Assembly: GCA_037954665.1 (NCBI GenBank) | Contig: JBBMOL010000196.1 | Span: forward strand, 868,001 to 932,000 | Origin: Laguncularia racemosa | Lineage: Eukaryota > Streptophyta > Magnoliopsida > Myrtales > Combretaceae | Direction of reading: 5' to 3' | DNA length: 64,000 nucleotides | Shown: piece by piece, positions 48,219-60,342 of the stretch | Numbering within the stretch: the stretch's first letter is position 1 | Layout of the letters: each line of letters opens with the position of its first letter | Made by a program: the position numbers and the translations under genes | The notes under the pieces: generated by a model | Database searches by the model: none | What the model was told of the DNA's origin: nothing | Seen by the model: only the letters and a program-made list of their open reading frames with translations

Positions 48219-50285
48219 ATGCATCTAAACTAAGAACCAATCCAAATACACTCGATTACTTAACTAAAATAGGCATGGAAAATGGAAAAAAAAAATTAGT
48301 TGTATAAATCAAGCTCTATCCGAATTTGTCTATAATGTCCAATTTTTGAAGCTTCATTGTGGTTGAATTTGTCCTCAATGTTTGAATCAACATGGAATTA
48401 TAAATGTGTAATAAAATAGCAATATGTAAATTATGAAATTTTTGAAAGGAATTATGAATTGTGAGAAGAATTGCAATTATCATGGTCAGATTATATAGAG
48501 GAATTCAAAAAAAAAAATAAATATTAAAGAGACAATATAAATTATTGGAAAATTAACAAACATTTTAGAAAATTTACGAATTGGAGAGTTACAAAGCTTA
48601 AGGGCAACTATAGAAAAAGAAATATTATAAATAAGTAGAGATCAATTATAACATTATAACAAATAGGTAAAAATATAGGGTAATTTATAGAGGAATTGCA
48701 GTTTGAAAATGCAAATGATGAATGTAAACACCCCATTTTTTCTCTCTATTTTATTTTTTATTTTAAAAAAAAGGAATAATTGAAATTTATTTGCCTAACA
48801 AAATTAAGGCATAGGCCAAAGGCTTTACGGAAACACACATGTACAAAACCCCCTAGTCTTAAGTTTTAATCGCAGTAAATGTAACGTGCACAATTTTATT
48901 AACTGTAGAAAACGTTTATTCAAAACACATTTTCTTCTTCTAGTAAATAGTTAAAACGATAGAACGTGTTTTCAACAGAAATTTTCTTCTAGCAAATAAT
49001 AGGAGACATGTTTTGAACACACATTTTTATGTTGTTCATTGCCTTCTTCTTCCCAACTGCGATTCACTCATTTTTTCTTTTTGGAATGGCCACTTTTAGA
49101 GCATTTTTTAAATATTTTTTCTTCATGATTTCACCAAATTATTGGTGAAATCATGAAGATCACATTCCTTACTATGCATCTAAGCCAAAAATCAATCTAA
49201 ATACACTTGATTACTTAGCTAAAATGGGCGTGGAAAATTAAAAAAAAATCAACTTGCATAAATCAAGCTCTGTTTGAATTTATCCTCAATGTCTAATTTT
49301 TGAAGCTTCTTTGTGGTAGAATTTGTCCTCAATGTCTGAATCGACAAGGAATTATAAATGTATAATGAAATAGCAATATGTAAATTATGAAAAATTTGAA
49401 AGAAATTATGATTGGTGAGAAGAATTGCAATTATCAAGGTTAGATTATATAGAGGAAATAAAAAAAAATACATATATATTAAAGGGACATTGCAAATTAT
49501 TGGAAAAATAATTAACATTTTAGAAAATTTTCGAATTGGAGAGTTACAAAGCTTTGGGGCAACTACGAAGAAAGAAATATTGTAAATGATTAGAGATCAA
49601 CTATAACATTATAACAAATAGGTAAAAATATAGGGTAATTTGTAGAGGAATTGCAACTTGAAAATGAAAATGATGAATGTAGATACCCCGTTTTGCTCTT
49701 TCTTTATTTTATTTTATTTTATTTTTAAATAAAGGAGTAAATGCAATTTTTTTGCAAAAAAAATCGAGGCACAAGCTAAAGACCCTACAAAAAACACACA
49801 TGCACAAAACCACCTAGTCTTAAGTTCGAATCGTAGTAGGCATGATGTGCAAAATGTTTTTAACAGTAAAAAACGTTTGTTCAAAACACATTTTCTTCTT
49901 CTAGCAAACAGTTAAAATGGTAGAAAATGTGTTTTGAACACACATTTTCTTCTTTCAGCAAACAGTAGGAGACATGTTTTGAATACACGATTTTACACTT
50001 CTCATTGCCTTCTTCGTCCCAATCGTAATTCGCCCATTTTTCCTTCTTAGATTGGCCACTTTCAGAGCATTTTTTATTCTTTTTTCTTCATGATTTCACC
50101 AAATTAATGGTTAAATCATGAAGATCACATTCCCTATTGTGCATCTAAGTCAGAGATTAATCTAAATACACTTCATTACTTAGCTAAAATCGAGATGAAA
50201 AATGGTAAAAAATCAACTTACCTGAATCAAGCTCTATCTGAATTTGTCCTCAACATCCAATTTTTGAAGCTTCTTTGTGGTGGAT

Positions 50286-52858
50286 TAGTCAGGAATAACA
50301 CTAGTAAATAAATCTTAATCATCAATCTTCTCAAAATTCATAGAATATTCCTAATTCCAATTTAGTGCCTCAATTTGTAAATTGCAAATTATTGAGCACC
50401 TTCCACCTTCATTTCGAGCTGCAGCAGTGTAAATAAGAGCCCAAACAAAGATTCCCAATCAGGAAGAACTAAAAAAACCACTCATTACCACTTTCGCAAA
50501 AGATTCTAAAGGTCTATGTCTCTAAGCTCCCAGTTTCTCTCTCTAGCTCGATGGAGCATTTCCATAACAACAAGCTTAGAGTGGTGTACATCGGGAGTTT
50601 TTACCATCTATAAAGTCCCCTCTTCCACTTCAAGCCACCCAAAACCAACTTCACTAAACACCCCATCGAAAATTGAAACCCTAACCCATTTCTCTACTGT
50701 AAAACTCTAGCAATAACAACCCAATAGCCAAACTGTCCTCTACACTCTTTTACCAATGACAAGGCATGTCAAAAGTTACCGTTAGGTTAGAAGGTTCACC
50801 AAGGTGTCTTGATCAACTTGTTTGAGCTCGAATTCGATTTAAACTCAAAACTAGGGTTCATGTTCCTTTACCTGTTTTTCAATTTTTTTTTTGACATTCT
50901 ATATTAAAAAAAAGAAAAAAATAATAAAAAATCTATTTATTTAGATACCTTAGTTTAAAAATAAAATAAAATAATTTTTTTCTTTTTTTTAGATAAAAAT
51001 ATTTTATAAATTCATTTTTTTAAAAAATTAATTTTTCTTAGACATTTTAATTTTTTTAGAAAAAAAAATTAGTTTTTTAATAATTTTTTAAAGACATTTT
51101 AGCTTCATAAAAATTATTTTTAATAGTTTCTATAAATTTATGAAAAAAATTATTTTTTTCTATATATATATATATATATTTAAATAAAGAAATATTATTT
51201 TAATAATTTAGAATTTACATGAACTATGATCGTTTTGATCTTAAATTGTAGGTATGTAAGCACTTATGGGGCAACCTCAAAATTTTTTATTACAATTTTA
51301 TTTTTGAAAATTAAATCTTAATTTTGGAAGGTTAAGGTGGCAACCATAAAGTTTTAATAGGGTAGCCCTTAATTCCAAAATCTTTGGTTTTATTTAAATG
51401 TTTTATGTAGACTACTAACTAAATTAAGATTAATTTGCTCAATTACTCTTAATTTAATATTTTTGCTTATCTCAATCGAATGGCAGCTCCTTTTTCTTCA
51501 AATTAGATAAAAATAAAACTTTTCCTGATCTTAATATAGGATTTACATTAAATGAGTATAATGCTTAGTGTAAATCAAATTAGGAAAAAACGAATTGGAA
51601 TTTAGGCTTGACAATGAATAACAAGGAGAACTACAAGATAAAGAATAAAAATTTTTAAAAATAAAAAATAAAAACTTAGTGCATTTAGAATTTTAAAGAT
51701 AGTAGATAATTAGGAAATTTATCTTCAAAAGGGCTATTATGAAACATATGTAAATTTACAAAATATAAAACATGCTTACAAAAAATTCACAAGTGAATAT
51801 TGTTTTACAAACCATAAAGAAAAATTATATAATCTGTATTAGTTTTTTAAGGTACAATAGAACAATTGCCAATTTTAACGAATAATAAGAAATATTGAGA
51901 AAAAAAATACAACTTTCATCTAAGGGTAAGTGCTTGGTACTCACCCAAACCCTATATGGTTAGGTAGATTTTGGATGGGTATTGAGAGTCACATGGTAGG
52001 TTTTCAATAGATTTTTCTAATTGCTACTTTTATAGGGTAGGCTATTGTATAGGATTTTCCTACCCTCTACCCTCCTTAGAATTTATATTCTAAGGTATAC
52101 ATAATATAATTTTTAGGATACTAGGTATTCATTATATAAAAAAATTATTAAATAATACCAATAAATGAATAGTAAGTTGTAATATGATATTTTTTTTGCT
52201 AATAAATATTTTTAGTAAAAAGAAATGTGAGAAGAAAACTCCTCTAAAGGATAAATATTATTTGTTGCTACCATCATGTCAATGATGTTCACAAACAAGA
52301 TGAACTTAGATGTGATATTAACTCGTAGAGTTAAAACGAAACACACCTATGAGGGTAATCTACTCGTGAAGGAGCTTAAAAAGGAAATGAAAATAGATAG
52401 CTAAAGTTGCTAAAGAAGAACAAAAGGTTTGTGAATATCATTTCCTAGCTTAGCCTATAAACGTTAACTAGTCAATGGAGTAACATTAGCTGATAAGGTT
52501 GCCTACATAAAGATAAATGTTTTTAATCCTAGTGTCTCGAATTTGATATTGTTAAGCATGTTTAATACTATGCAAAAGCAAACCATATTGTTCTTAGCTT
52601 TATTCAATTAAAGAATTTGTGGAGAAACATATGTTAGATGACATGGAGACAATACTAGATCTCACGTAGGAGAAGGGATGAATCTCTTCATGATACTATC
52701 GAAAACACTTAGGGCTAAAATATTGGGTAAGGATATGTAGCTTGTATAGGGGAAATAGCCAACAAAAAAAGAAACTCGAGTTACTCGAATATGTTAAAAA
52801 GAAGTCTACAATCAAAAGGAAGAGGTCAAAAGTGGTAAATCAAATAGGTAAATGTAGG
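50286..52858. other. Non-genic DNA between satellite and LINE
   Basis: 50286-50760 is less AT-rich, and a 64-codon Ser/Thr-rich frame at 50516-50710 lies there without a known domain. 50880-51190 is a near-pure A/T stretch with an (AT)n run at about 51160-51178. The rest to 52858 shows no gene. Confidence 0.55.
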
Positions 52859-52879
52859 TTTTTTTTTTTTCTTTTTTTT
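52859..52879 (-). other. Poly-A tail of the LINE
   Basis: A run of T (one C inside) on the plus strand exactly where the LINE's 3' end is expected, after the RNase H remnant. Confidence 0.65.
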
Positions 52880-53049
52880 CAATGAAAAGATATCATTCCA
52901 TTCATCTAACCATTTTCAAACTAACTATAAAATAGAGATATGATAACACCATTGGGAAAACAAACTAAATAAATAGAGAGTAGTTTTTGGAGGATAAATG
53001 GGGTGTTAAAATACTAGCCACATGAACACATTCTCCGCATTCTCCTCTT

Positions 53050-53470
53050 AAAATAGGAAGCTATCTAATCAATAGCTTTATTATCCAACTTATTTACAAA
53101 AGACAAATAAAGAGAAATATTTCCTAATAGGTTTAGTTGCTTCTTTATCTCCTAGAAGTATGGTTTTGAGGTTTAATGCAAACAATGGATCGACAGCTTC
53201 AGCGTTTCATGACAAGTGCCATACTATCAATAAAAAATGCAATCTGTTGTCCACCCATCTTTGACACCATTTTATAGCCAATAATAAAGCTGAGCATTCA
53301 AAAGCCTTTGGGCCAAGTGTAAAAGCTAGTTCTACTCCTCCATTAATTAACACCCTATTCTTGTTGCTAATTACAATATATGGTCAACTTCTTTATTAAG
53401 CTTGATCCATGACCCACCTAAATGTATAAACCATGTGGCTTCATAAACATATAGCGTTTTCATAGTTAGT
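53050..53470 (-). pseudogene. LINE RNase H domain remnant
   Basis: Translation gives WFIHLGGSWIKLN (where the family has ..VDGSW), then FECSALLLAIKWC (the AE..AL..AI.W block) in frame-shifted pieces. These are RNase H blocks of plant LINE ORF2. The first catalytic Asp is replaced by Gly here. Confidence 0.6.
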
Positions 53471-53627
53471 CCCCATAAGGACTTGCATTCCCTTAAGCTA
53501 CACTCTTTGCAAAGCTATTTCTTTCCCATTCGTCATCTTTACAACACACATCATTTCTCCTTCTTACCTACATAAGCCTAGCACCTTTTTAATACTCCTT
53601 TTTATGCTGACACGGAATTGAAATCAA

Positions 53628-54309
53628 ATCCTTCTCATACAAATCAAATCATCAATAACAATCAAATGTTATAAATTTTAGGGTTTTCTATATTTGGTAC
53701 TAACGAAGTAAAATCAAAGGATATGAATAAAATTACCAATCTATAGATGCCAAGATTGATAAAATTAAAGTAATTCATAATCAAATCATAGAACAATAGA
53801 GACTACGTTCTATAAATCAATCACTAAGGTTAAAGAATTCCAAGAATTCAATAACAATGCTCGCCATAAATTCTACAGGAACCAAGAATTTGATAAGAAC
53901 AACAAGAATAAAGTGAAATCAATTCTCAATATTCAAAGATCTCCAAAGAGGATTCACACACACTCAAAGTGTTTTTGTTTTCAACCAAAATAACATCTGT
54001 CTTCGAATAAACCCTAAAGACGACTATTTATATCATCCTAAAAACAATTGTGCGAAGCTAAGGCCGGCGGACTAAATAGATAAGCTGGCACCAAAGGCCA
54101 GCGGCCTACATTTAGGCCAGCACCAAGGCCAGCGGCCTTGAAGTTAACTCGGCTGGCCTTTATTCAAGGTCAGCTTAAGGCTGGCCAAACTTTGCCTTGG
54201 GTCCTCCCGACGCTTATGTCCTCCTTTTTTAGACCTTGTACTACTACCTCTAGCTCGGATTGATTTTGATTTCTTTGGTGCTCGTATCTTAGCTCTTGGA
54301 ATTGTATCA
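53628..54309 (-). repeat. 3' LTR of TR-GAG copy 1
   Basis: 682 bp; matches 56261-56977. It holds about two units of a GGCC-rich minisatellite (54060-54145) and a TATA box (54024-54037). Confidence 0.88.
54024..54037 (-). promoter_or_regulatory. TATA box in TR-GAG LTR (copy 1, 3' LTR)
   Basis: The coding strand reads GATGATATAAATAG; the same site is in all four LTRs of the two copies (56677-56690, 60692-60705, 63375-63388). Confidence 0.65.
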
Positions 54310-54861
54310 TTCCCTCCATGTTGAAAAATATTCGACCTCGAATCTGTTTCGTCCATCCTGCTAGACCACATAAACAGACTCTTCTTTCCCTTGGGCTTCT
54401 TAAGGCAAATCAACCTTGTTTGTTGTACCTCAATTGGACGCATAGGAAGAGGCTTGTATGCCTTGCCCTATTGCTGAATGGTATACTCATTGGTGTATCC
54501 ATCATACTTAGCTTTGTGGTCATACTTCCAAGGTCATCCAAGGATCAAATGTGTAGCTTCCATGGGAACTACATCACATATAATCTTGTAAGTATAATCA
54601 TCAATAAGTAATGGAACATGAACCTGTTTGTGTACATGAATAGCTCCCTGTGAACTCAACCGATGAAGTGCATAAGGCCTTGGGATGCTGCTTCACCTGT
54701 AAACCCAACTAAGTAACCCAGCTTGCTAAAGCAACATTAGTGCAACTGACTGTGTCAACCATAATCAAACAAGTCTTCCCCTGCACTATGCCTTAGATAT
54801 GAAATAAATTGGCTCTCTGATTAGGAACAACTTCATCCTGCTTAACCATTAGCAAGTCTCC
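54310..54861 (-). pseudogene. Protease remnant of TR-GAG copy 1
   Basis: The active-site region reads VDTVSCTNVA at about 54735-54765: the Gly of the DTGS motif is Val (GTC, 54748-54750). Later blocks are frameshifted, but match copy 2's LGRPWQYD region. After LFQHGGN comes the polypurine tract and LTR, so nothing of RT was ever downstream in this copy. Confidence 0.75.
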
Positions 54862-55911
54862 TTATACTAGATTTGCTATAATGTCTTCATCTTCCTTTTC
54901 TGCCACAGTACTCTTCTGTTTTTCTTCCTCACTCTTGACTTTGTCACCATTTATGACCATAACCCTTTTATTAGGACATTGAGAAGCAATATGGCCAAGT
55001 CCAAAATACTTAAAACATTTTATATCCCTGCTCTTCTTTTGTTGTGTTTGGTCAACAGCCTCACTAGCGATTGCCTTTCCTTTTTCCTTCCTTTCCTTCT
55101 CCCTCTCACCATCATCTGACTTATGGTGGTAATATGATTTCTGATCCTGCTTGCGTTGATGCCGCTTAACCCGGCTGGCTAATTTAATCACATCCTCAAG
55201 AGTCTGATAATGCTGGAGTTCCACTACATTGGCAATGTCCATCTTCAACCCATTGATGAAATGAGCTATGGATTCATCTGATGATTCCCTAATATCACAG
55301 CTTGCCATTAGTGTCTCAAACTCCTTCACATACTCTTCTATGCTTTTCTTACCCGACCTCAAGGATTGCAACTCCATCAACATCTCTTGTTTATAGTAAT
55401 CTGGCACAAATCTGCGTCTCGTCAACCTTTTCATCAAAGCCCATAAATGCACTTTCTCCTCATCCGCCCTACGTCTCTTAGTTTGTAATTTATCCCACCA
55501 CAAACTAGCATATTCAGAGAATGCTAGAGACGCCATCTTCACCTTCATGCATTCATCCCACTCATAACAGTCAAACACCTTCTCAACTCGTGGCACCCAG
55601 TCTAGGAATTCCTTTGGTTTACTATTACCAGTGAAAGGTGGAATTTTCAGCTTTATGTTTTCAATCCCCTTACATATGTCATCATTGTTTCCTCTCCTAC
55701 TCCTTTCACTACGAGCATCAGAATCATCACTAGAATGTCTCCTCCTAATTCCTGCACCACTATAGCTTCTTCTATCCCTAACCTCCAATCTCTCTATAAT
55801 CAATCTAATATTTTCTTGGATTTGATTGAACTCAGCCCTAGTCACAACCTCACCCCCATTATCAACATCATTCCCATTGTTGTTGTTATGAACACTTCCA
55901 TGCGACGACAT
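54862..55911 (-). CDS. gag protein of TR-GAG copy 1 (349 aa)
   Basis: An uninterrupted frame from the ATG at 55911. The N-terminal ~85 residues are Asn-, Arg- and Ser-rich and include RRRHSSDDSDARSERSRRG. The gag capsid core follows (KIPPFTG, FLDWVPRVEKVF, ASLWWDKL, LMKRLTRRRFVP, YKQEMLMELQSLRSGKKS). A zinc knuckle is present but its second Cys is Tyr (CFKYFGLGHIASQC; TAT at 55006-55008), so metal binding is probably lost. The Lys/Glu-rich tail ends before the protease. In related Ty3/gypsy elements gag forms the virus-like particle. Non-autonomous elements of this kind need RT and integrase from a partner. The primer site and LTR lie directly upstream. Confidence 0.85.
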   Translation of the reverse strand: MSSHGSVHNNNNGNDVDNGGEVVTRAEFNQIQENIRLIIERLEVRDRRSYSGAGIRRRHSSDDSDARSERSRRGNNDDICKGIENIKLKIPPFTGNSKPKEFLDWVPRVEKVFDCYEWDECMKVKMASLAFSEYASLWWDKLQTKRRRADEEKVHLWALMKRLTRRRFVPDYYKQEMLMELQSLRSGKKSIEEYVKEFETLMASCDIRESSDESIAHFINGLKMDIANVVELQHYQTLEDVIKLASRVKRHQRKQDQKSYYHHKSDDGEREKERKEKGKAIASEAVDQTQQKKSRDIKCFKYFGLGHIASQCPNKRVMVINGDKVKSEEEKQKSTVAEKEDEDIIANLV

Positions 55912-56260
55912 CTCTACCAATCAAAATTTCAGCAAAGATATTCACGAAAACCCAATTCTCAACAACAGCCCTAAACACTAATTCACAATAATTCAACACC
56001 TAACAATTGAATTCAGTAAAGATATTCACAAAACCCTAATTCTCAACAACAGCCCCAAACACCAATTCAATACCCAACAATCGAATTCACAGCAATACTT
56101 ATAAAAATAAATTCCCAGATTTTCCAACCAACGGCAGTATTGAATTAAAACTACAATTGAATTGAGATTCAACAACCTTACCGATTTAACTTGCTTTCTG
56201 ATCAAATCCTTCGGCTCTGATATAACCCGCGCTCGATTCACCTTATGCTCTGATACCAAA

Positions 56261-56977
56261 TGACACGGAATTGAAATCGAATCCTTTTCACACAAATCAA
56301 ATCATCAATAATAATCAAATGTTACAAATTTTAGGGTTTTCTGTATTTGGTACTAACGAAGTAAAATCAAAGGATATGGATAAAATTACTACTCTATAGA
56401 TATCAAGATTGATAAAATGAAACTAATTCGCAATCAAATCATAAAACGATAGAGACCACATTCTATAAATCAATCACTAAGGTTAAAAAATTCTAAGAAT
56501 TCAATAACAATGCTTGCCACAAATTCTATAAGCACCAAGAATTTGATAAGAACAACAAGAATAAAGTGAAATCAATTCTCAATATTCAAAGATCTCCAAA
56601 GAGGATTCACACACACTCAAAGTGTTTTTGTTTTCAACCAAAATAACATCTGTCTTCGAATAAACCATAAAGGCGACTATTTATATCATCCTAAAGACAA
56701 TTGTGCAAGGCCATTCAAGGTCGGCTCAAGGTCGGTGGCCTAAATAGATAAGCTAGCACCAAAGTCCGGCAGTCTACATTTAGGCCGGCACTAAGGCCGG
56801 CGGCCTTGAAGTTAACTCGGCTGGCCTTTATTCAAGGCCAGCTTAAGGTTGGCTAAACTTCGCCTTGGGTCCTCCTAACGCTTATGTCCTCCTTTTTTAA
56901 ACCCCGTACTGCCACCTATAGCTCGGATTGATTTTGATTTCTTCGGTGCTCGTATCTTAGCTCTTGGAATTGTATCA
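56261..56977 (-). repeat. 5' LTR of TR-GAG copy 1
   Basis: 717 bp, TG...CA ends. TATA at 56677-56690; GGCC-rich repeat at about 56710-56815. Its 3' end meets the primer site directly, unlike copy 2. Confidence 0.88.
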
Positions 56978-59900
56978 CATACATACACTACTCTCTACAT
57001 CAATAATCTCCTATATGTGTACCTTTCACTCACTACACAACTACATTTAATCCAGATTGATGATCATTTCTTAGTCTATAGAGATCCAAGTCATTGGCAT
57101 CTTCTCCAAACACAAAATAATCATCATAAACCTATTGCTTGAGATTCGGCTTTGTTCAAGATATAATGTGTCATTCACTACAATTAACCCAAAATCCTCC
57201 ATAGCTTCCATTAAAGTAGAAACCTTAAAGTGTCTTGATTTCTCACTAAAGTGCTTCATTATGCTTTGTATAATGAAATAAGGATTGGGTGTGCTTCCTA
57301 TTTTAAGATCAACCATGCCATCTCTACAAACTTCACCTCTATTTCCACCTAGTCCACCTTGGTTATTCCTCTAGCCTCTATATGCCTCCACTAATTTGAT
57401 AAGGTTGTGACCTTTCATTTGTCAACATTCAATCTAAATGACCTAAACCATGCATATTTAGTCCAACCACAACATAAGAGCATATGTTTAGGGTATTCGA
57501 TTTCTTGGTAGAAATGATGTAAAGGATTGGTTGTTGCTCTTTAATGAAAAAGATTCCCTATTATAGGAAGGAATCCTGATAATTCTAATTAGAAGAAGTG
57601 ACAAATTTTAGGTAATTTATCTATACTCCATACTTTCTTCCATGTGGCCAAACCTATTATATTCAATGGTGATGCTTTCCTTATAATTGTTTTTGTCTAT
57701 GCATCTTAAAGAAAGAAATATATTGATTTTACATAAGACTTATTAGTACGGCTGAAAGGCTAAACAAGCCTATCGTCTCCTCTTCCTTTCAGTATAAGTA
57801 TACTCTTTATTGCTTTGATCTCCTCATTTGTTAATAGATGTTGAATTTATTGTAGGTTCCATTGTCCTGCTTGAAAATCCATCAAATCACAAGCCTTTAA
57901 TAAAGTGTCCATTTGAACCCCTTAACACACCTTCATTCCATCATTTATTTGCCATATAACACCATCTAATAGCTTTTCATCCTTTAAGCACACTACTCCA
58001 AATCTAAGATGCCCTTCCCTTGTTTTGAGCAAACCAAAATTCCTCTTCTAGAAAATAAAGAACTTTTAGCACATGCACCCATAAAGAATGAGGGTACTAT
58101 TAAATTTGCCATGCTAATTTCACTAGGAGACTCAAATTAAACATATGTAGATCCTTGAAACCCTTTGACCCGCAAGAAAATCCACTTAGGTCTCATCAGT
58201 TTTTCCCATCTGAGTTAATGAATTTTTCCTTCTCCTTTATGTTGTTCCCACCAGAACTTAGCTATAATATAATTCATCACTCTACACTAAGTAATTAGAA
58301 GTTTAAAAATTCTTATAGAATAAGTTAGTGTAGCATATGCTATTGCCTTAACTAAAATCTCTTGGTTGGCTTAATTTACAAGACATTTTTTCCACCCTTG
58401 AAGTTTCTTTATAATCTTCTCTTTGAGAAAGTTAAGAGCCTCACACTTTGATCTCAACACCACCCCCGTACCCCCCATAATTTCGATAATCCTAAATAAA
58501 GTCCTGAATCTCAAGTATCTAAGATGTCTCAAATTTTACCTATGACTTGCCACTTCACCTTTGGTGTATCAAGGTAGTAAAAATATGCTACAGATTTATT
58601 GAAGTTCACCTCTTGCCTATTAGCTTTACAATACTTACCCAACAAATCATGTAATTTGTTCATATTTGCTTGTGCCTCAATAAAAAATAAAGAATCATTT
58701 GTAAATAATAAATGTGTTAAGTTTGGGTAGTGAGAATTAAATTGAATTCCTTTAATTACTCCTACATTAGATGATATGGCCCTTTGATTTGATAATAAAT
58801 CAACTACTATGATGAATGGATAAGGTGACAAAAGGTCTTCTCATCTAATTCCTTTAGTCAATTTCACCTTACTAATAGCCTTCCCATTAATTATAACAAA
58901 AAAGGAAATGCTTGTAACACATTCCATTATCTACTCAATCTAACATGAAGTGAATCCCATCGTAATCATAACAACCTTCAAAAAATCTCACTCCACCCTA
59001 TCATACACTTTACTTATATGTAACTCTACTGCATACAAAACTTCTTCCCCCTCCTTCTATTCTTTTGTCGAATAATGAAAAACTTCATGTGCAACTACTA
59101 AGTTATCCTAAATAAGATATCTTGATACAAAGGTGCTTTTATTAAGATGATTCCATTTTGAAGTGGCTTAAGTCTAATTACTAAGATTTTCATTTTATAT
59201 CGATTGTTGCATAAGCTAATAAGCTTAAATTGAGTGATATCTACTGTATTTTAGACTTTTGGAATAAGGAGTAAATCTGTATGGTCAAGAGGATAGGGTA
59301 ACTTACATGCAACAAAGAAACTTTGAAAAACTCTAACCATCGAAAGCCCAATAGTGTTCCAATGCGATTGATAGAAGACCCAGTGCTTTAGGTGCTCCAA
59401 GTTAAAAATCTACCTCTTTGATCTTTTTTTTTTTTTATGTTATTTGTTACACATAGAGTTAGATTTTCCTCCATCAATAATACTGTATCCACCTAATCTA
59501 ATCACCATTTGAATGAAAAATATTATTGAAGTAGTTGACAAATACATCCCCAATTATTGATGCTAAACTCACTAGCCTTCCTTCAACATCTTCAAGCTAG
59601 AAAAATTTTATTATAATGTTTTCCTGCAATGGTGGTATGATGGAAAAACATTGTATTCCTATCACCATACATTAGCCAATTGATTCTAGATGGTTGTTCT
59701 CAATACACTTCTTCTATCCACAATTTCATCAAATTAGGCTTGGATCTATTCTTCTTTTTCTAGATTAGTGTCATTTTGGTTTGGTTATATCTTTAATAAT
59801 CTAGTTTTCAATTTGTCTATTTATTTTTTGCTATTAAGTAATGCATTCCTACTCCAAAGCATTAATTTTTTACTTTACACTTCTAACATGCTCATGAAAC

Positions 59901-60342
59901 TTTCCAAATCATTTATCCTCTCTTCCTCCTCCAATACCCACTAGATAATATTTCCACATTCCTTTGAGGCATGCCATAAATTCTCAAATTTGAATCCTTT
60001 TCTCCTTTTAAACTCTCTAAACTCAAAGTTTACTAGAATAGCTACATGATTTGAACCTAAAATAGGTTCAAAAATAACTTACATCTTTAGAAATATTACA
60101 TCCACTCAACTAACACAAGCATCTATTAACCCTTTAGAAATATTGCTATCCTATGTAAATTTCTGCCCCACAAAGCCCATGTCTTGAAGATTCAACTTTG
60201 AAATCATCTCACAAAATGCTACCATTTCCCCTTCATCTCTTTGTCTACCACCACATTTCTCTAAATCATCATCATTTCATTAAAATCTCCTAAACATAAC
60301 CAAGGACCATTAATCACTTTGGAAATGTTGATTAAAGATTAT
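56978..60342 (-). pseudogene. LINE ORF2 middle part: endonuclease end, RT, zf-RVT
   Basis: In minus-strand order: GPWLCLGDFNEM (60270-60306), the endonuclease GDFN motif; SRINWLMYGDRNTMFFHH (about 59630-59695), the pre-RT block; LLLIPKV (about 59260); the RT palm in an open stretch at 58831-58529 with LSPYPFII, LTHLLFTNDSLFF and GKYCKANRQEVNFNKS; then zf-RVT W..VW...LPKICHFFW at about 57600-57670 and further His/Cys positions to 57450. The catalytic FADD is FTND, so one catalytic Asp is lost. Many stops and shifts. The frame at 57071-57316 lies in the variable part after zf-RVT. Confidence 0.82.

Larger units (their letters stand above)
39145..50285. repeat. Satellite array, 11 tandem monomers of about 0.87-0.96 kb
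   Basis: Using GAATTATAAATG as anchor, monomers begin at about 39145 (diverged), 40051, 40973, 41916, 42865, 43736, 44652, 45578, 46540, 48395 and 49349, and the array stops abruptly at 50285. All are head to tail. Each has, in order: GAGAAGAATTGCAATTATCA; GGAGAGTTACAAAGCTTA; a CTCTCTTTATTTTATTTTT tract; GGCCAAAGGCC with a TTCGAATCG box; two or three copies of a TTTTGAACACA..TTTTCTTCTTC module; a CTTCATGATTTCACC inverted repeat; and TGAAGCTTCTTTGTGGTGG. The ninth monomer is split by an insertion (47327-48218). Divergence is substantial and spread evenly. Small frames inside, mainly on the minus strand, repeat from monomer to monomer and are not genes. Confidence 0.95.
53628..56977 (-). mobile_element. 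TR-GAG-type LTR retrotransposon, copy 1
   Basis: LTRs 53628-54309 and 56261-56977 flank only 1951 bp: gag, a protease remnant, a polypurine tract (ATGGAGGGAA on the coding strand just right of 54309) and a perfect iMet primer site (TGGTATCAGAGC, 56247-56258). RT, RNase H and integrase are absent. LTRs begin TGATACAATTCC and end CCGTGTCA. Flanks are TATGC and CATAC, which fit a decayed 5-bp target duplication only poorly. It sits inside the LINE. Confidence 0.85.

Noticed and set aside
39145..50285. CRISPR-like array
   Set aside because: Plant nuclear DNA, near-kilobase direct repeats without unique spacers.
50516..50710. Possible transit-peptide-like frame (Ser/Thr-rich)
   Set aside because: No downstream exon found and no domain; kept only as part of the region note.
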